From contig JANYFX010000435.1 of NCBI GenBank assembly GCA_025359585.1, positions 1 through 54,822 of the forward strand: a DNA stretch of 54,822 nucleotides. The letters run 5' to 3'. The DNA comes from Rhizobacter sp. (lineage in GTDB: Bacteria; Pseudomonadota; Gammaproteobacteria; Burkholderiales; Burkholderiaceae_C). How positions within the stretch are numbered: the stretch's first letter is position 1; the number at the start of each line of letters is the position of its first letter. Position numbers and translations under genes: made by a program. This document shows positions 26,053-33,342 of the stretch, in pieces. Under the pieces are notes generated by a model. It was given only the letters and a program-made list of their open reading frames with translations, did not search any database and was not told the origin of the DNA.

Positions 26053-27120
26053 TCACTGAAGGCGGTCGAGCAGCGAGGCCGCCCGGTCGCCGTAATCGGA
26101 CGATGCGAACACCAGACACGGCGCCTGCCGGTAACCCTGCTGCACGCCGTGAGCGGCCAACGCCGCGAGGGCAGGGCCCTGCGCCGAACCCATGTCGCCG
26201 AAACACTCGGCCGGGTGTTCCATCGCGTGCTCGGGCGCGAACGCGTCCGAGTGGCGCAGCCGCGCCACACCGTACTCGCGCGCCCAGTAACGCTCGCCGT
26301 TGAAGCTGCTGTAGACGCTGCCGATGGGTTGCGGCGGCCGCGCCTCGGTGAGCAGGCTCGCGAACGTTCCGGCCAGGCCTTCGCCGAGGTAGCTTTCTTC
26401 GGAATAAAGGTGCCCCGGCTCGTGCCCGTGGGCACACCCCAGCACCCGGGCCAGCGGCTTCAGGCCGTGCGACTCGGCGGTCGATGCCAGCGACAGCAGC
26501 AGAAAGGCCGCGCCTTCCGACGGGCTGAAACCGTCGCTGTTGATGTCGTTGCGGATACGCCCCTGCAAATCCAGCGCGCCCAGCACCTGGAGATCGACGA
26601 GGCAATCGACACCGCCCACCAGCACGAAGGGGCTGTCGCCGCGCACGAGCCGCGCCGCCGCCTCGCGCAAGGCCATCAAGCCACCGGCACGGCCGCGCGA
26701 CACGGCCACGCTGCGTTCGATGTCGAGCAGGCCGGGCGCCTGCAGCCCCAGGCGTGCGAGAAATTCTCGGGGCTGCAGCGGCGCGCTCGTGTGCTGTTCC
26801 GACAAGCCGAGCAACAGTGGGATCGGCGCCGCCTTGCTTTGCAGCGGCGCCAGCGCTTCTTCGAGCGCCACATGCGCCAAGCGCAACATGCGGGCTTCGC
26901 GGTATTGAAGCGGTGGTTCCGCCAGCGCGGCCGCGAGTTCCGGCAAGCCTGCATCGGGCACGGTCCCGACGACAAAGGGCTCGGCGCGCCGGTCGCACCA
27001 TTCGATCTCGCGGATGCGCGACACCCGCGCGCGCGCCGACGCCGCCGTCTCGGCCAGGCTCAAACCAATCGGCGTCACGACGCCGGCGCTGGCGATCACG
27101 ATGTCGGGCTGTGCGCTCAT
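26053..27120 (-). CDS. Ketosynthase-like pseudoenzyme in T6SS adaptor cluster
   Basis: A 355-residue thiolase-fold protein resembling beta-ketoacyl synthases (VIASAGVVTPIGLSLAETAAS; LVRGDSPFVLVGGVDCLVD; FSPSEGAAFLLLS). By eye the nucleophile Cys position of the TAC motif is occupied by Arg (SRGRAGG), and the GH motif reads GSAQGPA, so the Cys-His-His triad seems absent. Such ketosynthase-like genes occur beside DUF2169 and DUF4150 in T6SS loci and are probably structural or adaptor proteins, not lipid synthases. ATG 27120 lies 4 bp after the DUF2169 stop. Confidence 0.75.
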   Translation of the reverse strand: MSAQPDIVIASAGVVTPIGLSLAETAASARARVSRIREIEWCDRRAEPFVVGTVPDAGLPELAAALAEPPLQYREARMLRLAHVALEEALAPLQSKAAPIPLLLGLSEQHTSAPLQPREFLARLGLQAPGLLDIERSVAVSRGRAGGLMALREAAARLVRGDSPFVLVGGVDCLVDLQVLGALDLQGRIRNDINSDGFSPSEGAAFLLLSLASTAESHGLKPLARVLGCAHGHEPGHLYSEESYLGEGLAGTFASLLTEARPPQPIGSVYSSFNGERYWAREYGVARLRHSDAFAPEHAMEHPAECFGDMGSAQGPALAALAAHGVQQGYRQAPCLVFASSDYGDRAASLLDRLQ

Positions 27121-27124
27121 CGCA

Positions 27125-28177
27125 TCAGGCCGCGCGGGCATGGGCCGGTGGCACGTTGGCGTCGTCATGCCCGAAGACCGTGCTGCGCACCGTCAGTTGC
27201 CGCAGCCTGAGGAGTTTCTTGTCGACCGCCAGCACCGCGCGCCACAACATCTGGAAGCGCCCGGCATCGGGCTCGAACAACACCATCTCGAGCTGCGGTG
27301 CCACGGCCACGGGCGTGCCGTCGAAGTCGAACGCCAGCTCCAGGCCGCAGCGCGGCAGCTCGAAGCGGATCGGCGCGCCGGCCGTGAACCCGGCAAGTTC
27401 GACCGCTTCGCCACCTTGCAGGAAACCGGGTGCGATCAACTCGGGTGGCGCGACCTGGAAGAAACGCGCGTCGAAGTCGAGCGGCAGGTACGGCGCACGC
27501 TTGCGCGCCCAGGCGTCGTCGTAGGTTCCGGCATGGCTGCGGCGTGGCAGCCAGGTCGGCGCGATCGGCGCGAAGCAGGCCGGCGTGGGCCGGTCTTTGG
27601 GATCGTTCACCAGCGCTTTCGGATCTTCGAGGTTGGGCATCGGCTGGCCGTCTGCCGGCACGCCGTCGTGGCCGACGAGGCCCCGGCCCACCGGGTTGCG
27701 CGGCTCGTGCTCGGGCAGCGCCTGCCCGACCTGCGGCGCAACGCCGCCCCACGCCAGCTCCCAGCGCAGCGGCATGCGCTCCCAGGTTTGCGGCAGCGAG
27801 GGCCGCCATTTGCCGCCCGACTTTTCCCAATGGCGATCGCCGAAAACACGCACCGTTCGCGCGACCGGGCCGACCCGCAGGCTCACGTCGGCGACACGCG
27901 TGTCGGGCACCGGCGCAATGGCGCGACCGATCAGCAACACGTCGGTGGCGGTCTTGAGCAAACCGAACTCACCGACCGCCCGCAGGCTGGTCGACATCGG
28001 GTCGCCCCAGAACACATCGGCCGCGAGCAAGGGCGCCTGCGCTTCGGCCAGCTCGGGGCCTTGCGCACCGAAACGAAAACTGGCCTTGACCACCGCATAA
28101 GCGCTCTCGACGCCCGCCGTGTCGGGGAACACCGAAAGCGCAGCGCTGAACGGCGTGTGGTTGGCGACCTGCAGCAT
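27125..28177 (-). CDS. DUF2169 T6SS effector adaptor/chaperone
   Basis: A 350-residue DUF2169 protein. In Agrobacterium a DUF2169 protein acts as adaptor joining a DNase effector and PAAR to a specific VgrG. Recognised by MLQVANHTPFSA at the start, AYAVVKASFRF, TDVLLIGRAIAP, ELAWGG and PEHEPRNPVGRGL. It starts 2 bp after the vgrG stop, so it is translationally coupled to its likely partner. The cargo is presumably the DUF4150 protein and the downstream effector candidate. Confidence 0.92.
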   Translation of the reverse strand: MLQVANHTPFSAALSVFPDTAGVESAYAVVKASFRFGAQGPELAEAQAPLLAADVFWGDPMSTSLRAVGEFGLLKTATDVLLIGRAIAPVPDTRVADVSLRVGPVARTVRVFGDRHWEKSGGKWRPSLPQTWERMPLRWELAWGGVAPQVGQALPEHEPRNPVGRGLVGHDGVPADGQPMPNLEDPKALVNDPKDRPTPACFAPIAPTWLPRRSHAGTYDDAWARKRAPYLPLDFDARFFQVAPPELIAPGFLQGGEAVELAGFTAGAPIRFELPRCGLELAFDFDGTPVAVAPQLEMVLFEPDAGRFQMLWRAVLAVDKKLLRLRQLTVRSTVFGHDDANVPPAHARAA

Positions 28178-28179
28178 GC

Positions 28180-30387
28180 TCAGTTCTGCGCGATCTTCGA
28201 ACCCTTGAGCACCATGTCGCCCGAGGCTTTGACGCCGATCTTGCCGCTGCCGGTGATGGTGATGTCCTTGCCCTTGATCTGGATCGTGCCGTCCTTCTTC
28301 ATCGTGATGCTGGCGTCACCGGTCTTGAAGGTGATCTCATCGGCGGCTTCGAGCAAATACTTCTTGCCGACCTGCAGCTTGTCGTCCTTGGCGATGCTGG
28401 TGCTGCGCTCATCGGAAACATTGCGCGTTTCTTTCTTCGCGACGTTCGTCGTCAGGTCCTTGCCGACATCGATGCTGCGGCTCTGCCCGATGCTGGCCGT
28501 CTGGTTCGCACCCACGCTGGTGGACTGGTTGGTGCCGACGCTGATGTCCTGGTTCGCGCCGATCGTGACCGTCTGGTAGGCGCCGATCGCCACTTCTTGC
28601 GCAGCGCCGATCGCGATGCTTTCGTTGATACCAACGGCATGGCTGCGCTGCAGGGCCACCGTCTTCGTTTCACTGGCCCCCACACTCACGCTGCGGTTCG
28701 AGCCGATCGAGATGGACTCGTTGTGACCGACCTGCTCGGTGCGGTCGACACCGATCGTGATCGTTTCGTTGTGGTCGACCGTTTCGGTGCGGTCATGTTT
28801 GACGTGCACCGTCTCGTCGTGGTCGATGGTCTTGGTCCGGTCGTGACCGACCCAGTGGGTCTCGTCGTTCTCGACCTCGATGTCCTGGTTCTTCTCGGCG
28901 TGCAGCCAGAGCTGCTCCGAACCCTTCTTGTCTTCGAAACGCAGCGCGTTGGCGTTGCCGTAACCGCCGCCTTTGGACGAGCGCGTGAGAATGCCCGACT
29001 GCGTGGCGTTGGCCGGCAGGTCCCAGGGCGGCATCTGCTCTGCGTTGTAGACACGGCCGATGACGATGGGGCGGTCGGGGTCGCCTTCGAGAAAACCGAC
29101 GATCACTTCCTGGCCGATGCGCGGGATGTGCACCACGCCGAAGTTCTTGCCAGCCCACGGGTGCGACACGCTCACCCAGCACGAGCTCTTCTCGTTTTTC
29201 GTGCCGCGCCGGTCCCACTGAAACTGCAACCTCACACGGCCGTATTTGTCGGTGAAGATTTCTTCGCCCGATGGCCCGACCACGAGCGCCGTCTGCGGGC
29301 CGTTGACACACGGCTTGGGAGTGCGCCGCGTCGGCCGGTACTGCTGCTTCGAAGAAATGCCGCTGAAGTCGCACTGGAACAGCGCCGGCGCCGCGCCCGA
29401 CTCATAACCCGGGTGCTGAATCTGCAGCGTGGTCGAGGTCACGAGGTATTCGGCGTTCTGGTCTTCGCGCGGGTGGCGTGTCACCTTGAGCGTGTGTCCC
29501 ACGCACAGGCCCACCGTGTTGGCGGAACCCTGGAACACCTCGAAGTCGCTCTGCAGCTCTTCCATCCGGTTGTCGGCGTACTGCGCGCCGTCGGCGGCTT
29601 GCGTGTGGCCACCGGGGTAGTCGAAGACTTCGGCATCCGACAGGTCGTAGGTTCGGGTGTGGCTCTTTTCGACCAGCAATGAAGTCGAAGGGCGCTCGAA
29701 GTCGTAGTCGGTGAGCACCACCTTGCCCGGTTCCACTTCGCGCGAGACCGCCCAGTGCTGCACGTAGTCGAGGTCGGGTGGCATCTGGCCCACGTTGCCG
29801 TAGTAGGGCAGCGTGGCGTGGCCGGGTACGGCGTCGTGCGCGCTGGGGGAGTCCACCAGGATCAGCTTGTGCTTGCCCTTGGTGTGCTCGAAGTACCAGT
29901 AGATGCCTTCGTGCTCCAGCAGGCGGGCCACGAAGTTGAAGTCGGTCTCGCGGTACTGCACGCAGTAGTTCCACTTGCGGTACTTGCCGAAGAGCTTGAA
30001 TTCGAAGCTGGCGACCGGGTGGTCGGCGAACACCGCTTTCACGATGTCGGGCACGGTCTGGTCCTGAAAGATCCTGCAGTCGGCGGTGCGGGTGAGCAGC
30101 CACAGCCAGGGCCGCACCGTCATCTCGTAGACGTAGTAGCGGCCGTCGGAACCGCTTTGCGCAAAGCGGGCCACATAACCGCTGATCTCGCGCTGGCTCT
30201 CGTCGCGCATGGTCACGACCACGGTGACCGGCTTGCCGAGCAGCTTGTCGGCCGAGATGTTGGGGTCGGCCGAAAGCAGCGTGACCGCCATGTCGCCCAG
30301 CACGCTCAGTGACTCGCGCGCCATGCACGACTGCAGGCGCAGGGTGCCGTCGGGCAATGGGGTCTTGATCAGGCAGGGGTTGAGCAT
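28180..30387 (-). CDS. vgrG: T6SS spike protein VgrG
   Basis: A 735-residue VgrG (TssI), the trimeric membrane-piercing spike. The gp27-like base covers about 1-350 (WNYCVQYRETDFNFVARLLEHEG). The gp5 OB-fold lies about 385-470 (DKYGRVRLQFQWD, SHPWAGKNFGVVHIPRIGQEV). Residues 506-673 are 21 consecutive octapeptide repeats (consensus G.N.[ST].[ST][VI]) predicted to form the triple beta-helix needle. The C-terminus ends in a short lysine-rich beta tail, with no effector domain, so cargo must bind non-covalently through DUF2169/DUF4150. It is first in its own transcript, with a dyad-box promoter 57 bp upstream. Confidence 0.97.
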   Translation of the reverse strand: MLNPCLIKTPLPDGTLRLQSCMARESLSVLGDMAVTLLSADPNISADKLLGKPVTVVVTMRDESQREISGYVARFAQSGSDGRYYVYEMTVRPWLWLLTRTADCRIFQDQTVPDIVKAVFADHPVASFEFKLFGKYRKWNYCVQYRETDFNFVARLLEHEGIYWYFEHTKGKHKLILVDSPSAHDAVPGHATLPYYGNVGQMPPDLDYVQHWAVSREVEPGKVVLTDYDFERPSTSLLVEKSHTRTYDLSDAEVFDYPGGHTQAADGAQYADNRMEELQSDFEVFQGSANTVGLCVGHTLKVTRHPREDQNAEYLVTSTTLQIQHPGYESGAAPALFQCDFSGISSKQQYRPTRRTPKPCVNGPQTALVVGPSGEEIFTDKYGRVRLQFQWDRRGTKNEKSSCWVSVSHPWAGKNFGVVHIPRIGQEVIVGFLEGDPDRPIVIGRVYNAEQMPPWDLPANATQSGILTRSSKGGGYGNANALRFEDKKGSEQLWLHAEKNQDIEVENDETHWVGHDRTKTIDHDETVHVKHDRTETVDHNETITIGVDRTEQVGHNESISIGSNRSVSVGASETKTVALQRSHAVGINESIAIGAAQEVAIGAYQTVTIGANQDISVGTNQSTSVGANQTASIGQSRSIDVGKDLTTNVAKKETRNVSDERSTSIAKDDKLQVGKKYLLEAADEITFKTGDASITMKKDGTIQIKGKDITITGSGKIGVKASGDMVLKGSKIAQN
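28369..28872 (-). repeat. 24-bp tandem repeat region coding VgrG octads
   Basis: Twenty-one 24-bp units encode 8-residue repeats in VgrG, for example GHNESISI, GSNRSVSV, GANQDISV, GTNQSTSV. The first units are charged (GHDRTKTI, DHDETVHV) and the later ones are rich in Asn, Gln, Ser and Thr. This is the gp5-type beta-helix needle, where octad number sets spike length. The repetitive DNA could vary in length by slippage. Confidence 0.85.
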
Positions 30388-30413
30388 GGTGGAGTTCGCG
30401 CAGTTCAGTCACG

Positions 30414-30455
30414 ACAGTAGGGCGTCGGGCCGGGGGGGTAAAGCGACGAAAGTCA
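30414..30455 (-). promoter_or_regulatory. Shared dyad-box promoter of vgrG operon
   Basis: Minus strand: TGACTTTCGTCG (30444-30455), 24 nt, then TACTGT (30414-30419). The -10-like region CTACTGTCGT is nearly identical to CTACAGTCGT before tssA at the same distance. It makes the vgrG-effector block independently transcribed. The leader to ATG 30387 is about 20 nt. Confidence 0.62.
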
Positions 30456-30500
30456 TTCGTCCGCCGGGTGCGGGGGGCGGCGCATCACACGCGGCGGCCT

Positions 30501-31196
30501 TCAGGGCCAGCGCCGGAGCACTTGCAACGGGCCGTTCGCGCGCAGCCGCGTCATCAGCCACAGACCGCTGTTGCCGTAGCTGCCTTGCACGACCCGGCTG
30601 TCGATCCGCAACAGCCAGTCTTCGGTGCCATCGGCGTTGAAGTCGCCGCGGGCGAGGAGCTGCACGTCTTGCAGCGTGTCGTCGACCTCGATGCGCACGG
30701 CGCCGGCGGCGGTCTGGCGAAACGTGGTGTCGGGGCGGAACTGTTTCAGCGTGAGCGCACGCGCTTGCGCCTCGGCCACTTCGCGCTCGCTGTCGTCGGA
30801 GATGGCGAGGTACAGGCTGGCCGGGGCGGCGGTTTTGAGCGCCGCCGCGAAGCCGCGCTTTTCGGGCGATGCCGGCAACAAGCTGTGGCGCGCGCGCTGC
30901 AGTGTCTTCACCGCGTCGAGGGCCTGGCAGCGCACCCGTGCCGACTGGAAGGCCTTGGCGTTCACGTTGGCGCCCGAGCTTTCTTCCGTGATCGTCGCGT
31001 CGAGCCGAACCACGTCGGCGCAGGTCGCGAGGCTGGCACTGCTGCCGTCTTTCAGGCGCACCTCGAAGCGTGAGGGCAAGGCGTCGTCGATGGCTTGCAC
31101 GGCCAGCGCGGGCGACAGCCACAGGTCACCGGCCGGGGCCGCGCTCGCGCCGCACGCAGCGGCCAGCAGCAGCGCGGCGAGGCCGTGGCGGATCAT
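30501..31196 (-). CDS. Candidate periplasmic immunity protein for GH24 effector
   Basis: A 231-residue exported protein of no recognised family. The signal peptide ends near ASAAP; AAAC at residue 15 could also be read as a weak lipobox. Two further Cys (59 and 90) could form a disulfide. A DFNADGTEDW loop (185-194) resembles the calcium-binding FG-GAP/VCBS type. Its ATG overlaps the stop of the muramidase gene by 4 nt. A periplasmic protein coupled to a wall-degrading effector is the usual immunity arrangement, so protection of the cell's own peptidoglycan is the likely role. Last gene before the vgrG promoter. Confidence 0.7.
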   Translation of the reverse strand: MIRHGLAALLLAAACGASAAPAGDLWLSPALAVQAIDDALPSRFEVRLKDGSSASLATCADVVRLDATITEESSGANVNAKAFQSARVRCQALDAVKTLQRARHSLLPASPEKRGFAAALKTAAPASLYLAISDDSEREVAEAQARALTLKQFRPDTTFRQTAAGAVRIEVDDTLQDVQLLARGDFNADGTEDWLLRIDSRVVQGSYGNSGLWLMTRLRANGPLQVLRRWP

Positions 31197-31975
31197 GGAG
31201 CCGACTCGAGAAAGCGGTCTCGCGTCCAGTTGTTGCGCTCTTCCGACGGGCCTTTGCGGTGGCACGATGCTGCGGCTTTTTTCCAGTCGCCCGCTTCGAT
31301 CGCGGTCTTCATTGTCTTGAAGGCGAGCAGGCCGGTGTTCTTCGCGGCCGAGCCCATACCGAGGTTGAACACCATGTCGAGCAGCGCGCGGCGCGCACCG
31401 GCCGGGTAGGTGTCGTAGTCCTTGAACTGCAGACGCAGGCCGGCCTCGCGGGTCGTGATCTCGCTGTCGAGCAGTGTGTCGATCTGGTCTTCGGGCATGT
31501 CGAGCAGGGTCGAGGGCCGGTACTTGGCGGCGAGTTGCGCCGCAGTCATTGCCGAGACCGCGTTGAAGTCGGTCTCGATCTCCTTGGTGCTGGCGGCGGC
31601 CTGCGTGCTGCGCACCACGAAGCGCAGCGCTTGTGCGGCCGCCACATTGGGCAGCATCGTGCCGACGCCCACCGTTACCAGGCCCTTGGTGTCCAGGTAA
31701 AGGTGGTTGACGCGGCCTTCGTTGGCCGACAGGTCGGCGCGGATCTGCGCCATGGTCAGCGTGGCGGGCGGCACACTCGAGCCGGCGCCGAGGATGCACT
31801 GGGTGCTGCCCGGCGCCCAGGGGTGGCGGTCTTCGAACATCAGCTCCAGATCGCCCGACGAGCCGAGAAAGCCGGCGTTGCGGAAGTTGCCCGGGCCACC
31901 GAAGCCGGCGCTCGAGCCGGGGTGCACACGCTGCCCGTCCCAGCCCCGGTACATGCGCGAGAAGCCATCGCTCAT
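31193..31975 (-). CDS. T6SS muramidase effector, GH24 (T4-lysozyme-like)
   Basis: A 260-residue protein with a T4-lysozyme-type active site. In NEGRVNHLYLDTKGLVTVGVG the spacing Glu86-Asp95-Thr101 equals Glu11-Asp20-Thr26 of T4 lysozyme, and RRALLDMVFNLGMG matches the later lysozyme helix. It would cleave the MurNAc-GlcNAc bond of peptidoglycan in rival cells. There is no signal peptide; the first 65 residues are Gly-rich (GFGGPGNFRNAGFLGSSGD), possibly a loading region. It sits between the clpV-linked methyltransferase gene and the candidate immunity gene, overlapping both by 4 nt. Confidence 0.85.
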   Translation of the reverse strand: MSDGFSRMYRGWDGQRVHPGSSAGFGGPGNFRNAGFLGSSGDLELMFEDRHPWAPGSTQCILGAGSSVPPATLTMAQIRADLSANEGRVNHLYLDTKGLVTVGVGTMLPNVAAAQALRFVVRSTQAAASTKEIETDFNAVSAMTAAQLAAKYRPSTLLDMPEDQIDTLLDSEITTREAGLRLQFKDYDTYPAGARRALLDMVFNLGMGSAAKNTGLLAFKTMKTAIEAGDWKKAAASCHRKGPSEERNNWTRDRFLESAP

Positions 31976-33342
31976 GAAACATTCTCCTCGTTCAATGTCG
32001 CTGCCACCAGCCAGCCGACGACGGGCTTGCCGGCCTCGGAGCGCAGCGCCTCTTCGCGCAGTACGCACTCGTGCAGCCCGGCCTTCGCCATCATCGCGCT
32101 CACGTAAGCACGCTGATGCGCGTAACGGCCATGCGGTTGCAGCTGATACGGCGCGCCATCGCTGGCGGGCAAGGCCTCGACGGTGAACACGAGGTGGCCC
32201 TGCGGTCGCAGCGCCTGCGCCGCGGCCTCCAGTGCCGGGCCCAGCTCGCCGAAATAACACAGCGTGTCGGCGCAGATCAGCGCGTCGAAACGCGCCGGGT
32301 TCGCGAGCATGTGTGCCACCAGTTCGGCGTGCTGAAGGCTGTCGTACACGTTGCGGCGCTCGGCGCGTTCGAGCATGCCGGCCGACAGGTCGCAGCCGCT
32401 CAGCTCGCGCGCCCAGTCGCGCACCAGCGGGCCGCACAGGCCGGTGCCGCAGCCGAGGTCGTGGATATCGAACTGGCGCGCCGGTGCAGGCAACAGGCCG
32501 CGCAGCAAGTCGGCCACCAGGCCCGGCGCGCGGTAACCGAGCGCCGAGAGATTGGCATCGAAGGTGGCAGCGAACGCATCGAAGGTGCGCTCGACATAAG
32601 CATCGCTCGCACGCTGCGGCGCGTTGCCGCCCGAGCAGGCCGCGAGGTGGTGCCGGATCACCGGGTTGTCGGGGTCGACCTTGAGCCACTCACGGTACAG
32701 CGTGGCTGCTTCGTCGAGCCGGCCCAGGAACACCAGCGCTCGCGCCACCGCATCGCGCGCCTGCAGGTGCTTGGGCCACAGCAGGATCGCGCGGCTGTTG
32801 GCGGCCAGGCCTTCTTCGATGCGCTTTTGTGCCAGCAGCGCCACCGACAGGTTGTACCAGGCCTGCCCGAACTCGGGCCGCGCCGCGATGGCGCGGCGGC
32901 ACAGCGCTTCGGCCTCGGTGTGGTCGCCCCGTTTGCTGTGGATCGTGGCGAGGTTGCTGAGCGCGTCGACGAAGTCGGGCTGCAGTTCGAGGCACTGGCG
33001 AAAGGCCGTTTCGGCTTCTTCGAAACGCTGCGCTTCGACCAGCACATTGCCCAGGTTGTTCAAAGGCCCGACGACGCCGGGCATCGCTGCGATGGCTTGC
33101 TGGATCAACGCCACCGCCGCAACGCTGTCGCCGGTCTGGTGTTTGAGCACGCCCAGAAAATGCAGCGCGTCGGGCTGCCCCGGCCAGCGCTGCAGCACCG
33201 ATTCGAAGACGACGGCGGCTTTGTCCAGGTCCTTGGCGCGCAGCAGCTCGACCGCGCGCTCCAGTTGCTGGCGCTGCGCCAGCTTCGACGCCCCTTGCGC
33301 AGCGCGCGGTCTGCGCGCTGCCGCTGTTTCAGTCGAACGCAT
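31972..33342 (-). CDS. TPR-repeat SAM-dependent methyltransferase
   Basis: A 456-residue soluble protein. TPR repeats fill about 25-235 (for example VGPLNNLGNVLVEAQRFEEAE). They are followed by a class I methyltransferase domain with motif I DLGCGTG (295-301), then CDLS and ALICADTLCYFGELG. The fusion resembles TPR-methyltransferases of unknown substrate. It overlaps the end of clpV by 14 nt and the muramidase gene by 4 nt, so it is an integral cistron of the T6SS operon. A role in modifying a T6SS component or effector is inference; a peptide, protein or small molecule could be the substrate. Confidence 0.87.
   Translation of the reverse strand: MRSTETAAARRPRAAQGASKLAQRQQLERAVELLRAKDLDKAAVVFESVLQRWPGQPDALHFLGVLKHQTGDSVAAVALIQQAIAAMPGVVGPLNNLGNVLVEAQRFEEAETAFRQCLELQPDFVDALSNLATIHSKRGDHTEAEALCRRAIAARPEFGQAWYNLSVALLAQKRIEEGLAANSRAILLWPKHLQARDAVARALVFLGRLDEAATLYREWLKVDPDNPVIRHHLAACSGGNAPQRASDAYVERTFDAFAATFDANLSALGYRAPGLVADLLRGLLPAPARQFDIHDLGCGTGLCGPLVRDWARELSGCDLSAGMLERAERRNVYDSLQHAELVAHMLANPARFDALICADTLCYFGELGPALEAAAQALRPQGHLVFTVEALPASDGAPYQLQPHGRYAHQRAYVSAMMAKAGLHECVLREEALRSEAGKPVVGWLVAATLNEENVS

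Noticed and set aside
26053..27120. Fatty-acid or polyketide synthase gene
   Set aside because: No acyl carrier protein or reductase nearby, the catalytic triad appears lost, and the neighbours are all T6SS spike genes.
28369..28872. CRISPR-like array
   Set aside because: The 24-bp units have no spacers and are in-frame codons of VgrG; this is a protein repeat.
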